DNA from: Peribacillus muralis
GTDB taxonomy: Bacteria > Bacillota > Bacilli > Bacillales > DSM-1321
Assembly: GCF_001645685.2 (NCBI RefSeq)
Contig: NZ_CP017080.1
Span: forward strand, 4,145,051 to 4,209,050
Direction: 5' to 3'
Length of the DNA stretch: 64,000 nt
Under the pieces are notes generated by a model. That model saw only the letters and a program-made list of their open reading frames with translations, was not told the origin of the DNA and ran no database searches. Below are positions 50,946 to 59,755 of the stretch, piece by piece. Within the stretch, counting starts at the first letter, position 1, and each line of letters begins with the position of its first letter. A program made the position numbers and the translations under genes.

Positions 50946-51386
50946 ATGATAAAAGAGGTGTTTCCTATAAAGACTTACCAAAAATTCTTTCAGCAACTTT
51001 TACAGTTGTACCGCCCATTTGAAAATAATCTCAATATCCAGCTGAATAAGCATGATTTACACAGGGCTCAATGGTCCATTTTGCATTGCTTATTCAATTA
51101 TGAATCGGCGACGCTTGTCGAGCTCGCCAATTACCAAAGCGTCGAAAAGCCCACGATTACAAGGACCATCACCCGTTTGGAGGAATTGGGGTATGTCGAG
51201 CATGTGCCAAGCAAGGATAGGCGCGAGAAAAGGATGCGGCTTACGGAGCTCGGCACTAAGATTTACAACGAAGTCCGTACAACGATCGACCAATATGAGC
51301 AGGACATCCTGGAAGGAATCACAGAAGAGGAGCAACTCTCAGCGATACGCATCATGGGTGAAATAAGAAATAACATCTTAAAGTAG
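50946..51386 (+). CDS. MarR family transcriptional regulator
   Basis: The 146-residue frame opens at ATG 50946, ten bases after AAGG. The strongest ribosome binding site, GAGGTG (50955-50960), instead fits an ATA codon at 50967, which would begin MKTYQKFFQQLLQL, so the start is uncertain. The winged helix is clear (QWSILHCLFNYESATLVELA, VEKPTITRTITRLEELGYVE, SKDRREKRMRLTELG). The gene is 12 bp ahead of an MFS exporter gene and preceded by two operator dyads. It probably represses the pair until a drug or phenolic ligand binds. Confidence 0.9.
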   Translation: MIKEVFPIKTYQKFFQQLLQLYRPFENNLNIQLNKHDLHRAQWSILHCLFNYESATLVELANYQSVEKPTITRTITRLEELGYVEHVPSKDRREKRMRLTELGTKIYNEVRTTIDQYEQDILEGITEEEQLSAIRIMGEIRNNILK

Positions 51387-51398
51387 GGAGATCATATA

Positions 51399-52598
51399 AT
51401 GGAACAATCCAGACCAAAACTATGGACGAAAGATTTCATCATCGTCTCATCCATTAATTTTTTCATCACACTAATCTTTTATTTACTGATGGTGACACTG
51501 GCCATCTATGCTGTAAATGAATTGGATGCATCTACAAGCCAAGCTGGACTCATATCAGGTATCTTCATAATCGGAACATTGATCGGACGTTTGTTCATTG
51601 GCCGTTTCATCGATTCGATCGGCCGTAAGAAAACATTATTCATCGGGTTGATCTTTTTTACGTTGACGACCATTCTTTATTTCGTCGATCTTGGAATTGG
51701 CTTCCTGCTCGTTAACCGCCTGATCCATGGGATGGCAATGGGGATGGCCAGTACCGCGACAGGAACGATCGTCGCCCAAATCATACCGGCTACACGTAAA
51801 GGCGAGGGCATCGGCTATTACAGCATGAGCGCGACACTTGCAACGGCAATCGGACCATTCATCGGTCTATATATGGCTCAGCACACAAGCTTCCAAGTGA
51901 TTTTCAGCTTCTGCCTGGCCTTGGGACTGATCAGCTTGCTTACAGCATTCTTCCTGTATGTACCAGCATTGAAAGTAACCGCAAAAGCGGCAGAAAGCAA
52001 AGGGTTCAAGCTTTCCAATTTTATCGAACCTAAGGCACTGCCCATCTCATTGATTACTTTAATATTGGCATTCTGCTATTCCAGCGTCCTTTCTTTCATC
52101 AGCTTCTATGCCATTGAAATCGACCTGGTCAATACAGCAAGCTTCTTCTTTGTCATTTATGCTGTGGCTGTATTATTATCACGCCCTTTCTCAGGACCAT
52201 TAATGGACCGAAGGGGAGCAAACTTCATCATGTATCCGGCTTTCATGATATTCGGTGCAGGCTTGCTGCTTTTAAGCATTACGACCAATAGCTTCACTTT
52301 ATTGGCGGCTGGATTCCTTATCGGCCTTGGCTTCGGTAATATGCAATCAAGCTCGCAGGCGATTGCGGTTAAACTGACACCGCCTCACCGTATGGGGATG
52401 GCGACATCGACCTTCTTTATCATGCTTGATGCAGGTCTTGGGTTCGGCCCATATATTCTCGGTTTCATCATTCCTATCACGGGCTATAGCACGCTCTATG
52501 TCATCCTGGGCGTCGCTGTCATCGCAACTTCCGTTCTGTACTTCTTCCTGCATGGCCGGAAAGAACGGGCAGCAAGAGCATCAATCGCTTCAGCTTAA
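51399..52598 (+). CDS. MFS multidrug-type exporter
   Basis: The 399-residue protein starts at ATG 51399 after AGGGAG. It has twelve membrane helices and the MFS signature GRLFIGRFIDSIGRKKTLFIG between helices 2 and 3, quoted in part here as FIGRFIDSIGRKKTLF, with a second copy-like motif FSGPLMDRRGANF. MarR control and this motif suggest a drug or metabolite exporter of the DHA1 type. It is the second gene of a MarR-MFS operon and ends 10 bp before a terminator. Confidence 0.92.
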   Translation: MEQSRPKLWTKDFIIVSSINFFITLIFYLLMVTLAIYAVNELDASTSQAGLISGIFIIGTLIGRLFIGRFIDSIGRKKTLFIGLIFFTLTTILYFVDLGIGFLLVNRLIHGMAMGMASTATGTIVAQIIPATRKGEGIGYYSMSATLATAIGPFIGLYMAQHTSFQVIFSFCLALGLISLLTAFFLYVPALKVTAKAAESKGFKLSNFIEPKALPISLITLILAFCYSSVLSFISFYAIEIDLVNTASFFFVIYAVAVLLSRPFSGPLMDRRGANFIMYPAFMIFGAGLLLLSITTNSFTLLAAGFLIGLGFGNMQSSSQAIAVKLTPPHRMGMATSTFFIMLDAGLGFGPYILGFIIPITGYSTLYVILGVAVIATSVLYFFLHGRKERAARASIASA

Positions 52599-52601
52599 GA
52601 C

Positions 52602-52637
52602 AAAAGGGCCGGGAATGATTTCATTCCCAGCCCTTTT
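52602..52637 (+). terminator. Terminator of the marR-MFS operon
   Basis: AAAAGGGC-C-GGGAATG and CATTCCC-A-GCCCTTTT form a stem with one mismatch, followed by a T-run. Confidence 0.9.
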
Positions 52638-52706
52638 TTATACATTCATCTTAGATGGAGAGAAGTGGGATACAGCCATTTTGCCTGATGAGGTCGAATC
52701 CAAAAT

Positions 52707-52738
52707 GAAAGGTCCCTTCATTAATGAGGGGACCTTTC
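52707..52738 (-). terminator. Terminator of the ABC operon
   Basis: GAAAGGTCCC and GGGGACCTTTC form an imperfect 9- to 10-bp stem with the loop TTCATTAATGA; the last operon gene stops at 52745, 6 bp upstream on the minus strand. Confidence 0.75.
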
Positions 52739-52744
52739 GCTTCA

Positions 52745-53962
52745 TTATTTAACTTCGAGGTTACTTATAGAAAACCCAGTTTTTTGTTCGTTCTTCTTTT
52801 TGGCAGCATGCATGACCGTTTCACCTTTATATAAAGTTTTTCCTGTCTTTAAATCAGCGATCAGTAGGTGTGCAGGTTTGTAAGTTAAGTTCTCACCCAT
52901 ACCGCTTCCTATTAAGAAGTACACACGCCCATTTTTAATCGCAACGTAGTTTGCTTCTTCTTTACCAACAGCTAAGTCCAGCTGTATGTCATTCGTTAAC
53001 GCTCCACTGCTTATGTCAAATGTCTTCATTTGATATTTTCCGGATTTGAAAGCAATTGCGTATAGGTTTTTCCCATCCGTATAGCCGGATCTTGCGATGT
53101 CCAAATTAAGCGATTCTTTCTTGGCACCCTTGATCGTTGATAATTTTTCCGTGTCATACTGGTAAGAGAACAGCTTGCTTTCTTTTAGCTTTTCCTCATA
53201 ATCACCTTCCTGATGATTTACGCCTTTCATGATTGAAAATAGGATCATATTGTTTGGCTTTGAAGGTGATGTGTTCACTGGCATTTCAAAGTCCACTTGA
53301 TTCGGGTACGTAAAGGTTTCAGAGACAAGGGTCTTGTCGCTCACAACCTTTTCATTGGCTAAATCGATCGTATACAGATGAATCTCTTTCGTTTGCTTAT
53401 CATCGTTCGAGTACACATCGATCATCGTGAATACTTGCAGCTTCGAATTGATCAGCTGAACATCCCTGACTTCCGCATTCATTATTCTCTCTTGATGGGG
53501 AAGGTCGATGCGGAAGGACGTTTCATCTTTACCTTTCTTCTCCAGTACACCGATATTCAACTCCGCATTCATTTTCCCGCTCTGCGTGTATTCCCTATTC
53601 AACGAAGCATAAGCGAGGAAATCATCGTCCTCATAAAAGGAATCGATGAGGTCCTTCCCGCGCATGAACGAACGATGTTCCTTTACCAATCGTTCAATTT
53701 GAACATCATTTCTGTCAGACCAGAATGGCCTATCTCTTTCATATTTGGTTTGATTGGATTCAATCGTCAATGGATCATAAAAATTAGGATGTTCAAGTGT
53801 TGCTTGTACGATGACCGGATCAAGCTCTTTAACACTGCCTTCACTCGTCTTGAATGTATAAGTTGGCAGGCTTGAAGCGGAGGAAGCTACTTTAACATAA
53901 TAGGTCCCGATGCTTAAGAGGACAACCAAGCATATGATGATGCTGCATAAATAACGTTTCAC
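52745..53962 (-). CDS. Exported protein of unknown function in a YtrA-type ABC operon
   Basis: I place the start at GTG 53962 (MKRYLCSIIICLVVLLSIG), about 10 bases after AAGGAG; GTG 53971 is too close to the site. The 405-residue protein has an N-terminal signal anchor (about 3-22) and a large extracytoplasmic region with repeated beta strands (for example LYTIDLANEKVVSDKTL, VYFLIGSGMGENLTYKPAHL), suggesting a beta-propeller-like fold. It is the last gene of the operon with the ABC permease (18 bp or more upstream). I do not recognise the family. It may sense or bind the exporter substrate. Confidence 0.8.
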   Translation of the reverse strand: MKRYLCSIIICLVVLLSIGTYYVKVASSASSLPTYTFKTSEGSVKELDPVIVQATLEHPNFYDPLTIESNQTKYERDRPFWSDRNDVQIERLVKEHRSFMRGKDLIDSFYEDDDFLAYASLNREYTQSGKMNAELNIGVLEKKGKDETSFRIDLPHQERIMNAEVRDVQLINSKLQVFTMIDVYSNDDKQTKEIHLYTIDLANEKVVSDKTLVSETFTYPNQVDFEMPVNTSPSKPNNMILFSIMKGVNHQEGDYEEKLKESKLFSYQYDTEKLSTIKGAKKESLNLDIARSGYTDGKNLYAIAFKSGKYQMKTFDISSGALTNDIQLDLAVGKEEANYVAIKNGRVYFLIGSGMGENLTYKPAHLLIADLKTGKTLYKGETVMHAAKKKNEQKTGFSISNLEVK

Positions 53963-53989
53963 CTTGTTCACTCTCCTTTTTGATTGTTT

Positions 53990-54823
53990 TTATACGGTTA
54001 CACGGTTTTTCAATAACCATGAACCAAGCCAAATCGATAACCCTGTCACAATGATTCCCAATGTGAGCAGAAGACCTAACAATTCACTTGGGTAAAAATG
54101 GAAAGTTCCACTTTCGTGTATAAAAATAGGCGTTAAAAACAGCACAGCGGAAATACCGGCATACACCATTGCCACTAGAATTCCTTTCATGCGGAAACTC
54201 CGTTCAAACATGATCGCCGTGAATAATACCGACATGATCATAAGACCGGTTCCATAGGAAAGCAGGAACGTCGTGAATGTACTTGGAATGATCAGCATCA
54301 GTACCTGATTTGCTTTGGCTATGGAGGAAGTTGACAGTTCCATATTCAAGAACGCTTGCGGCACGCTTGAATTGAATAGCGCATTTTCCATCGGTAATAA
54401 GATAAGCTGCCAGGCGATCAGTCCCAATACCATCAGGAAGATGGCCGTAGCTTTGGAAAGATAGATTGATAATCTGGATGTCGGTAACATCAAGAGGCGA
54501 TAGATGAATGTGTTCTTGCCGAACCAATCACGATACCAGATTAAAAAAATGTAAAAAATGAGAGCAACGGCGCTTAACGCAATCGGGCCTAGAAACCAAA
54601 GGGTATTGGCGATATGGGTAAAATCAATGCCTCCATATTCACTAAGATAAGCGGCTTCCGTTAGCTTTTCCTGCAGCATGATATCCTTGGCATTATTAAG
54701 AAGACTCTTCGTCACGATCAGTACCCCGGCAAATTGCGACAGGACGGTGATCAGCAATAGGGTAAGATAAATTTTACTAAAACGGTTGATTTCAAAATTG
54801 ACTAGCTTCATATAACGCATCAT
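53990..54823 (-). CDS. ABC transporter permease
   Basis: The 277-residue protein starts at ATG 54823, overlapping the ATPase stop by 4 bp (ATGA), with AGAGGTG upstream. It has six or so hydrophobic segments and a large extracellular loop between the first two (KDIMLQEKLTEAAYLSEY). It makes the membrane part of an exporter with the ATPase. In YtrA-controlled operons of B. subtilis (ytrABCDEF) such permeases belong to a system induced by cell-wall antibiotics. Substrate unknown. Confidence 0.88.
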   Translation of the reverse strand: MMRYMKLVNFEINRFSKIYLTLLLITVLSQFAGVLIVTKSLLNNAKDIMLQEKLTEAAYLSEYGGIDFTHIANTLWFLGPIALSAVALIFYIFLIWYRDWFGKNTFIYRLLMLPTSRLSIYLSKATAIFLMVLGLIAWQLILLPMENALFNSSVPQAFLNMELSTSSIAKANQVLMLIIPSTFTTFLLSYGTGLMIMSVLFTAIMFERSFRMKGILVAMVYAGISAVLFLTPIFIHESGTFHFYPSELLGLLLTLGIIVTGLSIWLGSWLLKNRVTV

Positions 54824-55506
54824 GCTTGATACACCTCTCTCATTACGTCGACTACCGATTTCCCTTCTTCTTCACGCATTTCTTCGGTATTGAATTCTTT
54901 AAGCACCGTCCCGTTATCCAATAAAATGACTTTGTCGATCAAATGCTCGATATCACCGATTTCATGGGTCGTGATGATGACGCCCCTGTCCTCGATGAGG
55001 TGGCTCGCAAAAACATTGGCGATCTGCTCGCGGCTGAATATATCGATTCCGGAAAACGGTTCATCCATCAGGACATAATCCACGTCAAGCGACAGTCCCA
55101 GCATCAGGTTAAGCTTGGCCGTATTGCCTTTGGACAATTCCGAAATGCGGCTTTCCTCCTTCAGCTTGAAGAATTCAAGCAATTGAAGGGCTCTTTCCTG
55201 ATTCCATGAATGATAGAAATCTTCCATGAACTCCATTGCCTGCTTAACCGTCATTTGCGGAAGCATCGTCGGAGCGTCTGGAATGAAGGTGATTTTTTCA
55301 TAGCTGTCTTTTGTCATTTTTTGACCATTGATCAATATTTCCCCTTTATATGGCGTCAGGCCCATGATTGCTTTGAGTGTCGTCGTTTTACCGACACCAT
55401 TTATCCCGATCAAACAGGTGACTTCGCCTTTATTGGCGGTAAAGGATACACTGTCCAATATTTTTTTGCGGCCATATTTTTTGGAAACTTGTTTTACCTC
55501 GATCAT
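54820..55506 (-). CDS. ABC transporter ATP-binding protein, YtrB-like
   Basis: The 228-residue protein starts at ATG 55506, overlapping the GntR stop by 4 bp. Motifs: Walker A GINGVGKTTT, Q-loop FIPDAPTMLPQM, signature ELSKGNTAKLNLML (degenerate LSKGN for LSGGQ), Walker B YVLMDEPFSGID and H-loop TTHEIGD. The degenerate signature is typical for the YtrB group. It couples to the permease downstream by another 4-bp overlap. Confidence 0.92.
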   Translation of the reverse strand: MIEVKQVSKKYGRKKILDSVSFTANKGEVTCLIGINGVGKTTTLKAIMGLTPYKGEILINGQKMTKDSYEKITFIPDAPTMLPQMTVKQAMEFMEDFYHSWNQERALQLLEFFKLKEESRISELSKGNTAKLNLMLGLSLDVDYVLMDEPFSGIDIFSREQIANVFASHLIEDRGVIITTHEIGDIEHLIDKVILLDNGTVLKEFNTEEMREEEGKSVVDVMREVYQA

Positions 55507-55883
55507 TTTCCTTCCTCCTCCCTTATTTCTTCCGAGTATTTTTCCTTAACGACACGAAGCAGTTCATCGACTGGCACATTAATCGGACGGATCGCATCGA
55601 CAAAAGAATCGACGGCTTCCAAGATCAGCTCCTGCCTCACAGCCTGTAATACCGTTTCATTCGTCGTGATCTGACTGGGGAAATTACGTTCAGTGTGAAT
55701 CAAGCCTTGTTCCTCCATTTCTTTATACGCTTTTTGAGCAGTATTAGGATTTATGTTCAATGTAGCCGCCAGTTCTCTTCGGGAGGGAATCTCCTGCCCT
55801 GCAACGAAGCTGCCAATGGCTATTTGTTCTTTAAAATGACGAACGACTTGTAAATATACCGGCTCCCGGGTATTAACGTTCAT
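55503..55883 (-). CDS. GntR family regulator, YtrA subfamily
   Basis: The 126-residue protein starts at ATG 55883 after a short spacer with AGGGGG upstream. The winged helix (about 8-72: EPVYLQVVRHFKEQIAIGSF, PSRRELAATLNINPNTAQKA, MEEQGLI) and short C-terminal helical tail are typical of YtrA, which has no large ligand domain. It sits first in an operon with an ATPase, permease and exported protein, all overlapping or close. An inverted repeat of GTGTATG lies upstream. It should repress its own operon and respond to cell-wall stress. Confidence 0.92.
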   Translation of the reverse strand: MNVNTREPVYLQVVRHFKEQIAIGSFVAGQEIPSRRELAATLNINPNTAQKAYKEMEEQGLIHTERNFPSQITTNETVLQAVRQELILEAVDSFVDAIRPINVPVDELLRVVKEKYSEEIREEEGK

Positions 55884-55926
55884 AAAACCACCCCCTAGTT
55901 ATAAAAAGTCTGATTTGCTTTGTTGT

Positions 55927-55993
55927 GTGTATGTACTACGTGGTTCATACACCTTATAGATGTACTATACTCGTAATACACCTTCTCTGTCAA
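55927..55993 (-). promoter_or_regulatory. Promoter and YtrA-type operator
   Basis: On the minus strand TTGACA (55988-55993) and TATAGT (55964-55969) are 18 bp apart. Downstream, GTGTATG (55927-55933) and CATACAC (55946-55952) form an inverted repeat spaced by 12 bp, the pattern of a YtrA binding site. The operator sits about 12 bp after the -10, so binding would block transcription. Confidence 0.72.
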
Positions 55994-56006
55994 CTTTATT
56001 TTTCAA

Positions 56007-56043
56007 GCAACAACCCCGAATGCAAGGCAATCGGGGTTGTTGC
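56007..56043 (-). terminator. Terminator of the NmrA-like gene
   Basis: GCAACAACCCCGA and TCGGGGTTGTTGC form a 13-bp perfect stem 3 bp after the stop codon at 56046. The minus-strand tail is only moderately T-rich (TTG, then AAAAATAAA), so its strength is uncertain. Confidence 0.75.
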
Positions 56044-56045
56044 TT

Positions 56046-56867
56046 CTATTTCAATGAGTCTGCACTATCCTTGACAAATTGTTCAAAGGTAATCGGGGCA
56101 TGTCCCAATATTTCCTGTAAATCACTTGTCACACGCTTCGCGAAACCGATTTTCGCTGTCGTGTAAATCCCCACCATTACGACGATTTTGTCCGTGCTTA
56201 TTCCCTTTTTTCGGTATGTCTTCCAAAATCCAAGAATGCTTGGATTGGAATAAGTGAAGCGTTCCCCTGTTATTGCACTGATTATTTCGGCGACCTCTTG
56301 ATACGATAAGGCTTCATTTCCCGTTAAGTCATAAGCTTTCCCTCGATGCTCTTCATGGATCAACGTCTTCATGGCTGCCACGCCTATATCACGGACATCG
56401 ATGAAGCTCGTTTTTCCTTTGCCCGCCGGAACATATATATCGTGTTTCTCCCTTAACTCTTCACCATGCTCTGTAAGCAGGTTCTGCATAAAGAAACTCG
56501 GACGCAAAAATGTGTAGGGAATATGTGATTCCAAGATGATTTTTTCGATTTTGGCATGTGGGACGATTTTGTTTTTGTCGGCACCGAGCACAGAAAGAAA
56601 CACGATATGTTTCACATTCTGCTTTACCGCCTCTTCTATGAACGGACGAAAATATTTATTGGCATCAGCAAGATGCGGAGGGCGCATCAAAAAGACGGAG
56701 TCGATTCCCTGTAACGCTCCGGAAAACGAGGAAGCATCCTCAAAGTTCAAATAACGGTCACCATGATCACGTCGGTGGCTTGCCGTTACGAACGGAATGC
56801 CTTCGGATTGCAGGTGATTCACTACTTCCCTTCCTACATTGCCGGTCGATCCTGTAATTAAAATCAA
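56046..56867 (-). CDS. NmrA-like NAD(P)-binding SDR
   Basis: The start TTG 56867 (MILITGSTGNVGREVV) is 8 bases after GGAAGG; a GTG at 56876 overlaps that site. The 273-residue protein has the NAD(P) motif GSTGNVGREVV, then VKHIVFLSVLGAD, a substrate region with FLRPSFFMQNLL and SFIDVRDIGVAAMKTL. Such proteins are often quinone or unsaturated-ketone reductases or redox sensors (NmrA, QOR2-like). It is monocistronic with its own terminator. Exact substrate unknown. Confidence 0.9.
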   Translation of the reverse strand: MILITGSTGNVGREVVNHLQSEGIPFVTASHRRDHGDRYLNFEDASSFSGALQGIDSVFLMRPPHLADANKYFRPFIEEAVKQNVKHIVFLSVLGADKNKIVPHAKIEKIILESHIPYTFLRPSFFMQNLLTEHGEELREKHDIYVPAGKGKTSFIDVRDIGVAAMKTLIHEEHRGKAYDLTGNEALSYQEVAEIISAITGERFTYSNPSILGFWKTYRKKGISTDKIVVMVGIYTTAKIGFAKRVTSDLQEILGHAPITFEQFVKDSADSLK

Positions 56868-56946
56868 AAGTTTCACCTTCCTATTATTGGCTTGATGCTA
56901 GATTTTCCTTTCAAGGAATAAAGTATGTGGCGAAATGAACGAGTAT

Positions 56947-57699
56947 CTACTGAAATAGATGATGCAGCAGGCGATCTTTATCCTCAAAAAACTGCTTCAT
57001 CAACAAATAGTGATCAGACTCCTCCAATGCCACTTCATTTATTCCAGCCTCCGTAATTTGGAGGATTTTTGCCTCTGGATAGGCCATGAGAACCGGGGAA
57101 TGGGTGGAAATGATGAACTGGGACCCTTGATTGACAAGCTCGTTGATCCTGGCGAGCATCGACATTTGCCTCAACGGGGACAAAGCAGCCTCAGGCTCAT
57201 CGAGGATATACAAGCCATTGCCTTGAAACCGTTCTACGAAAGCCGCGAAAAACGATTCCCCATGTGATTGTTGATGCAGGGACTTTCCACCGAAGGAATC
57301 GATGATTTTCGGCCCAAACGCCTCCCTGTCCAGTTCTTCTATATTCGTTGCCAAATTATAGAACGTTTCTGCCCTAAAGAAAAAATGGTCCTGCGGTTTA
57401 TACACGCCCTTTTTCAAACGGAGGTATTCGTCCAAGTTGGAGTGGGAGTCATAATTGGAAAAATTGAAATTCAACGTCCCGCCCTCTGGATTGAAGCCGT
57501 ACGCAATCGCAATACCTTCAAGCAAAGTCGACTTCCCCATGCCATTTTCCCCAACAACATAGGTTACATTCGGATGGAAGGCCAATTCCTGAAGATGGTT
57601 AATAACCGGCAGATTAAGCGGGAAAAAGTCATAAGAAGAAATGCGCTCCCGATTCAGGTACATGCCCCTGATGTATTGTGTATCATGATGTAACTTCAT
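56947..57699 (-). CDS. AAA/ABC-like ATPase (RecF/SMC-type head)
   Basis: The start is ATG 57699 (MKLHHDTQYIRGMYL) after GGGAGGTGACAG; the longer frame starts without its own site. The 250-residue protein has Walker A GENGMGKSTLLEG, a long insertion with FFRAETFYNLA, the signature QSHGESFFA, Walker B LYILDEPEAAL and a downstream ISTHSPVLM. This matches the compact AAA_21/AAA_23 ATPases of defense or repair type, not a transport ABC. It is followed (minus strand) by the NmrA-like gene and is 17 bp downstream of a GrpB-family gene, so it may be in that operon. Function unknown. Confidence 0.88.
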   Translation of the reverse strand: MKLHHDTQYIRGMYLNRERISSYDFFPLNLPVINHLQELAFHPNVTYVVGENGMGKSTLLEGIAIAYGFNPEGGTLNFNFSNYDSHSNLDEYLRLKKGVYKPQDHFFFRAETFYNLATNIEELDREAFGPKIIDSFGGKSLHQQSHGESFFAAFVERFQGNGLYILDEPEAALSPLRQMSMLARINELVNQGSQFIISTHSPVLMAYPEAKILQITEAGINEVALEESDHYLLMKQFFEDKDRLLHHLFQ

Positions 57700-57716
57700 C
57701 CCTGTCACCTCCCATT

Positions 57717-58253
57717 TCAAAAAACATCTCTGTCACCATTTGCCCGAATCACCGAACGCTTCGCCCTTTCATCAATCACCTTGATGAACTCATTTTTCCC
57801 GTTTACGTACTCCTCCATATCGGTTGGGAATTCGGCAGCCAATCGTAGCTTGAGCTGACTATACTTTTTGGCTTCATGCGGGTGCGCCAGCATATAATCC
57901 CGAAAAGCGAGATGCCTGGCAATATCCTCATGACCCGTTTGGAACATATGTACATGATGTGACCGCTCATCCCCGCCTTTACTGAAAAACCTTCGGCCAG
58001 CAATGCCATTCTCTCCCATTGCCTTATAGCCAAACTGCTCCATCTCTTCATTAAAGTCAACGACGCGATCGATGCTCCGAACAACTGCCAATATATCTAC
58101 GACTGGCTTGGCATGAATGCCCGGAATGGCCGTACTGCCAATATGAGATACTTCTATCACTTCATCGCCGAATATAGCCTTTAAGTTTTCACATTCATCA
58201 CGAAATATGCTCTGCCACTCCTTCTTATGTGCAACGACCTCGACTCTTCTCAT
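57717..58253 (-). CDS. GrpB family (UPF0157) protein, first copy
   Basis: The 178-residue protein starts at ATG 58253 after AAAGGAGG. It has the GrpB pattern IEVSHIGSTAIPGIHAKPVVDILA, quoted here in part (HIGSTAIPGIHAKPVVDI), then FFSKGGDERSHHVHMF and FRDYMLAHPHEAKKYSQLK. The fold belongs to the nucleotidyltransferase superfamily. The function in bacteria is unknown. A second GrpB gene lies at 59733 and an amidase gene stands between them. The AAA ATPase gene follows 17 bp downstream. Confidence 0.92.
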   Translation of the reverse strand: MRRVEVVAHKKEWQSIFRDECENLKAIFGDEVIEVSHIGSTAIPGIHAKPVVDILAVVRSIDRVVDFNEEMEQFGYKAMGENGIAGRRFFSKGGDERSHHVHMFQTGHEDIARHLAFRDYMLAHPHEAKKYSQLKLRLAAEFPTDMEEYVNGKNEFIKVIDERAKRSVIRANGDRDVF

Positions 58254-58282
58254 ATAAACCTCCTTTTTGAAATGGATGCTTT

Positions 58283-59755
58283 TTATAAATTTGGGGTTCG
58301 TCTGTGCTTGGTAGCCTGTTCGAAGGCATATGCCACTTTCAGTATAACCCCTTCACTATAAGCGGTGCCGGCGAAGGTCACACCAAATGGCCTGCCGCTT
58401 TTCATGAATCCTGCAGGCATGGCTATGGAAGGGTACCCAGCTTTCGCACAAATGGTAGAACCTATGTAAGATGGAAAAAGAATTGCATCCAGATCATACT
58501 TCTTCAAGGCAAAATCAATGCCCTGGTCCTGAGAAAAATAAATGTCCTCCAATTTCGCATTCAAGTATTCAGGATTTCTTAACGTATCGGTCAGGCTTTC
58601 TCTATTTTCCAATTTATTTTGCCCATACTTCAATGCACGCCCGCCCATGCCCTTATTAAATGCAATTAATTCCGTAATGGAATGAACCGGTATGTGCGGC
58701 GGCAGCTTCGAAAGGAAATGATCCAAGCTAGCTTTTAACTCATATAAAGAAACGGCCCAGCTCCATTCCCGATTGAATGAAGGAATGTCTATATCATCGA
58801 TGACGAAGGCCCCTTCATCCTTCAAGGTTCGAACAACATCGTTAAATAAGGTTTCATCATATTCGGCCGATGCATGAAACTCGTCATGGGCCCGATTGCA
58901 TACACCGATCTTGGCATTCCTTAAACCGTTTCGATCTAAATATTCCGTATAATCCGATACAAGACTCCCTGCGCTTTTATGTGTTGCGGCGTCAAGCTCG
59001 TCAATCCCCGCTAATGCTCCCAATAGAATCGCAGCATCGGTGACGGTTCTTGCCATCGGTCCTGCCGTATCCTGTGAATATGTGAAAGGGATGATTCCCC
59101 TGCGGCTCACCAGGCCAATGGTCGGTTTTATCCCTACTACGGAATTCGTAATCGATGGACTCAAAATGGATGCGTCCGTTTCAGTGCCTACAGATAATAC
59201 CGTGAAATTCGCAGCAGCCGCCACCGCCGAGCCTGAACTGGACCCTCCAACATAAAGGTTCGCATCCCCATACGGGTTCAATACTTGTCCGCCTCGTGAA
59301 CTGTATCCGGCCCACATCTCATCGGACATCCCATTCGCCAGCTCGGTCATATTCGTCTTACCGAGGATAACGGCGCCTGCTTCCCGGAGCCTTTTAACAA
59401 GAAATGCATCTTCCTTGCTGTTATAATTCTCAAGCGCAATCGTCCCAGCACTCGTATGCATCTTATCATTCGTTTCGATATTGTCCTTCAATACAATCGG
59501 GATGCCATGCAATGGTCCCCTGATGCCCTTGGATGCTCGTTCATGATCCAATGCTTCAGCAATGAAGAGGGCATCAGGATTTACCTCAAGAATGGAGTTC
59601 AGTTTAGGCCCAGCTTGATCAAAATTGGCAATCCGAAACATATAATACATCGTTAGCTCTTTTGATGTTATGTCTCCTTTTTCCAAGGCGTATTGTATCT
59701 CATCTATCGTTAGCTCTTCTTTGAAAAACTCTTTAAATGGTATCGTCATCGACAT
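58283..59755 (-). CDS. Amidase (amidase signature family)
   Basis: The start is ATG 59755 (4 bases after GAGGGG) or ATG 59749 (10 bases). The 490-residue protein has the amidase signature: catalytic Lys in GIPIVLKDNIETND, the Ser-Gly-Ser block VGGSSSGSAVAAAANFTVLS and DTAGPMARTV with the region around ATDASI-like GTETDASILSPS. The long N- and C-terminal parts resemble 6-aminohexanoate-oligomer hydrolases and related broad amidases. The beginning overlaps the end of the second GrpB gene by about 20 bp, so they are probably translated together. Substrate unknown. Confidence 0.92.
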   Translation of the reverse strand: MSMTIPFKEFFKEELTIDEIQYALEKGDITSKELTMYYMFRIANFDQAGPKLNSILEVNPDALFIAEALDHERASKGIRGPLHGIPIVLKDNIETNDKMHTSAGTIALENYNSKEDAFLVKRLREAGAVILGKTNMTELANGMSDEMWAGYSSRGGQVLNPYGDANLYVGGSSSGSAVAAAANFTVLSVGTETDASILSPSITNSVVGIKPTIGLVSRRGIIPFTYSQDTAGPMARTVTDAAILLGALAGIDELDAATHKSAGSLVSDYTEYLDRNGLRNAKIGVCNRAHDEFHASAEYDETLFNDVVRTLKDEGAFVIDDIDIPSFNREWSWAVSLYELKASLDHFLSKLPPHIPVHSITELIAFNKGMGGRALKYGQNKLENRESLTDTLRNPEYLNAKLEDIYFSQDQGIDFALKKYDLDAILFPSYIGSTICAKAGYPSIAMPAGFMKSGRPFGVTFAGTAYSEGVILKVAYAFEQATKHRRTPNL

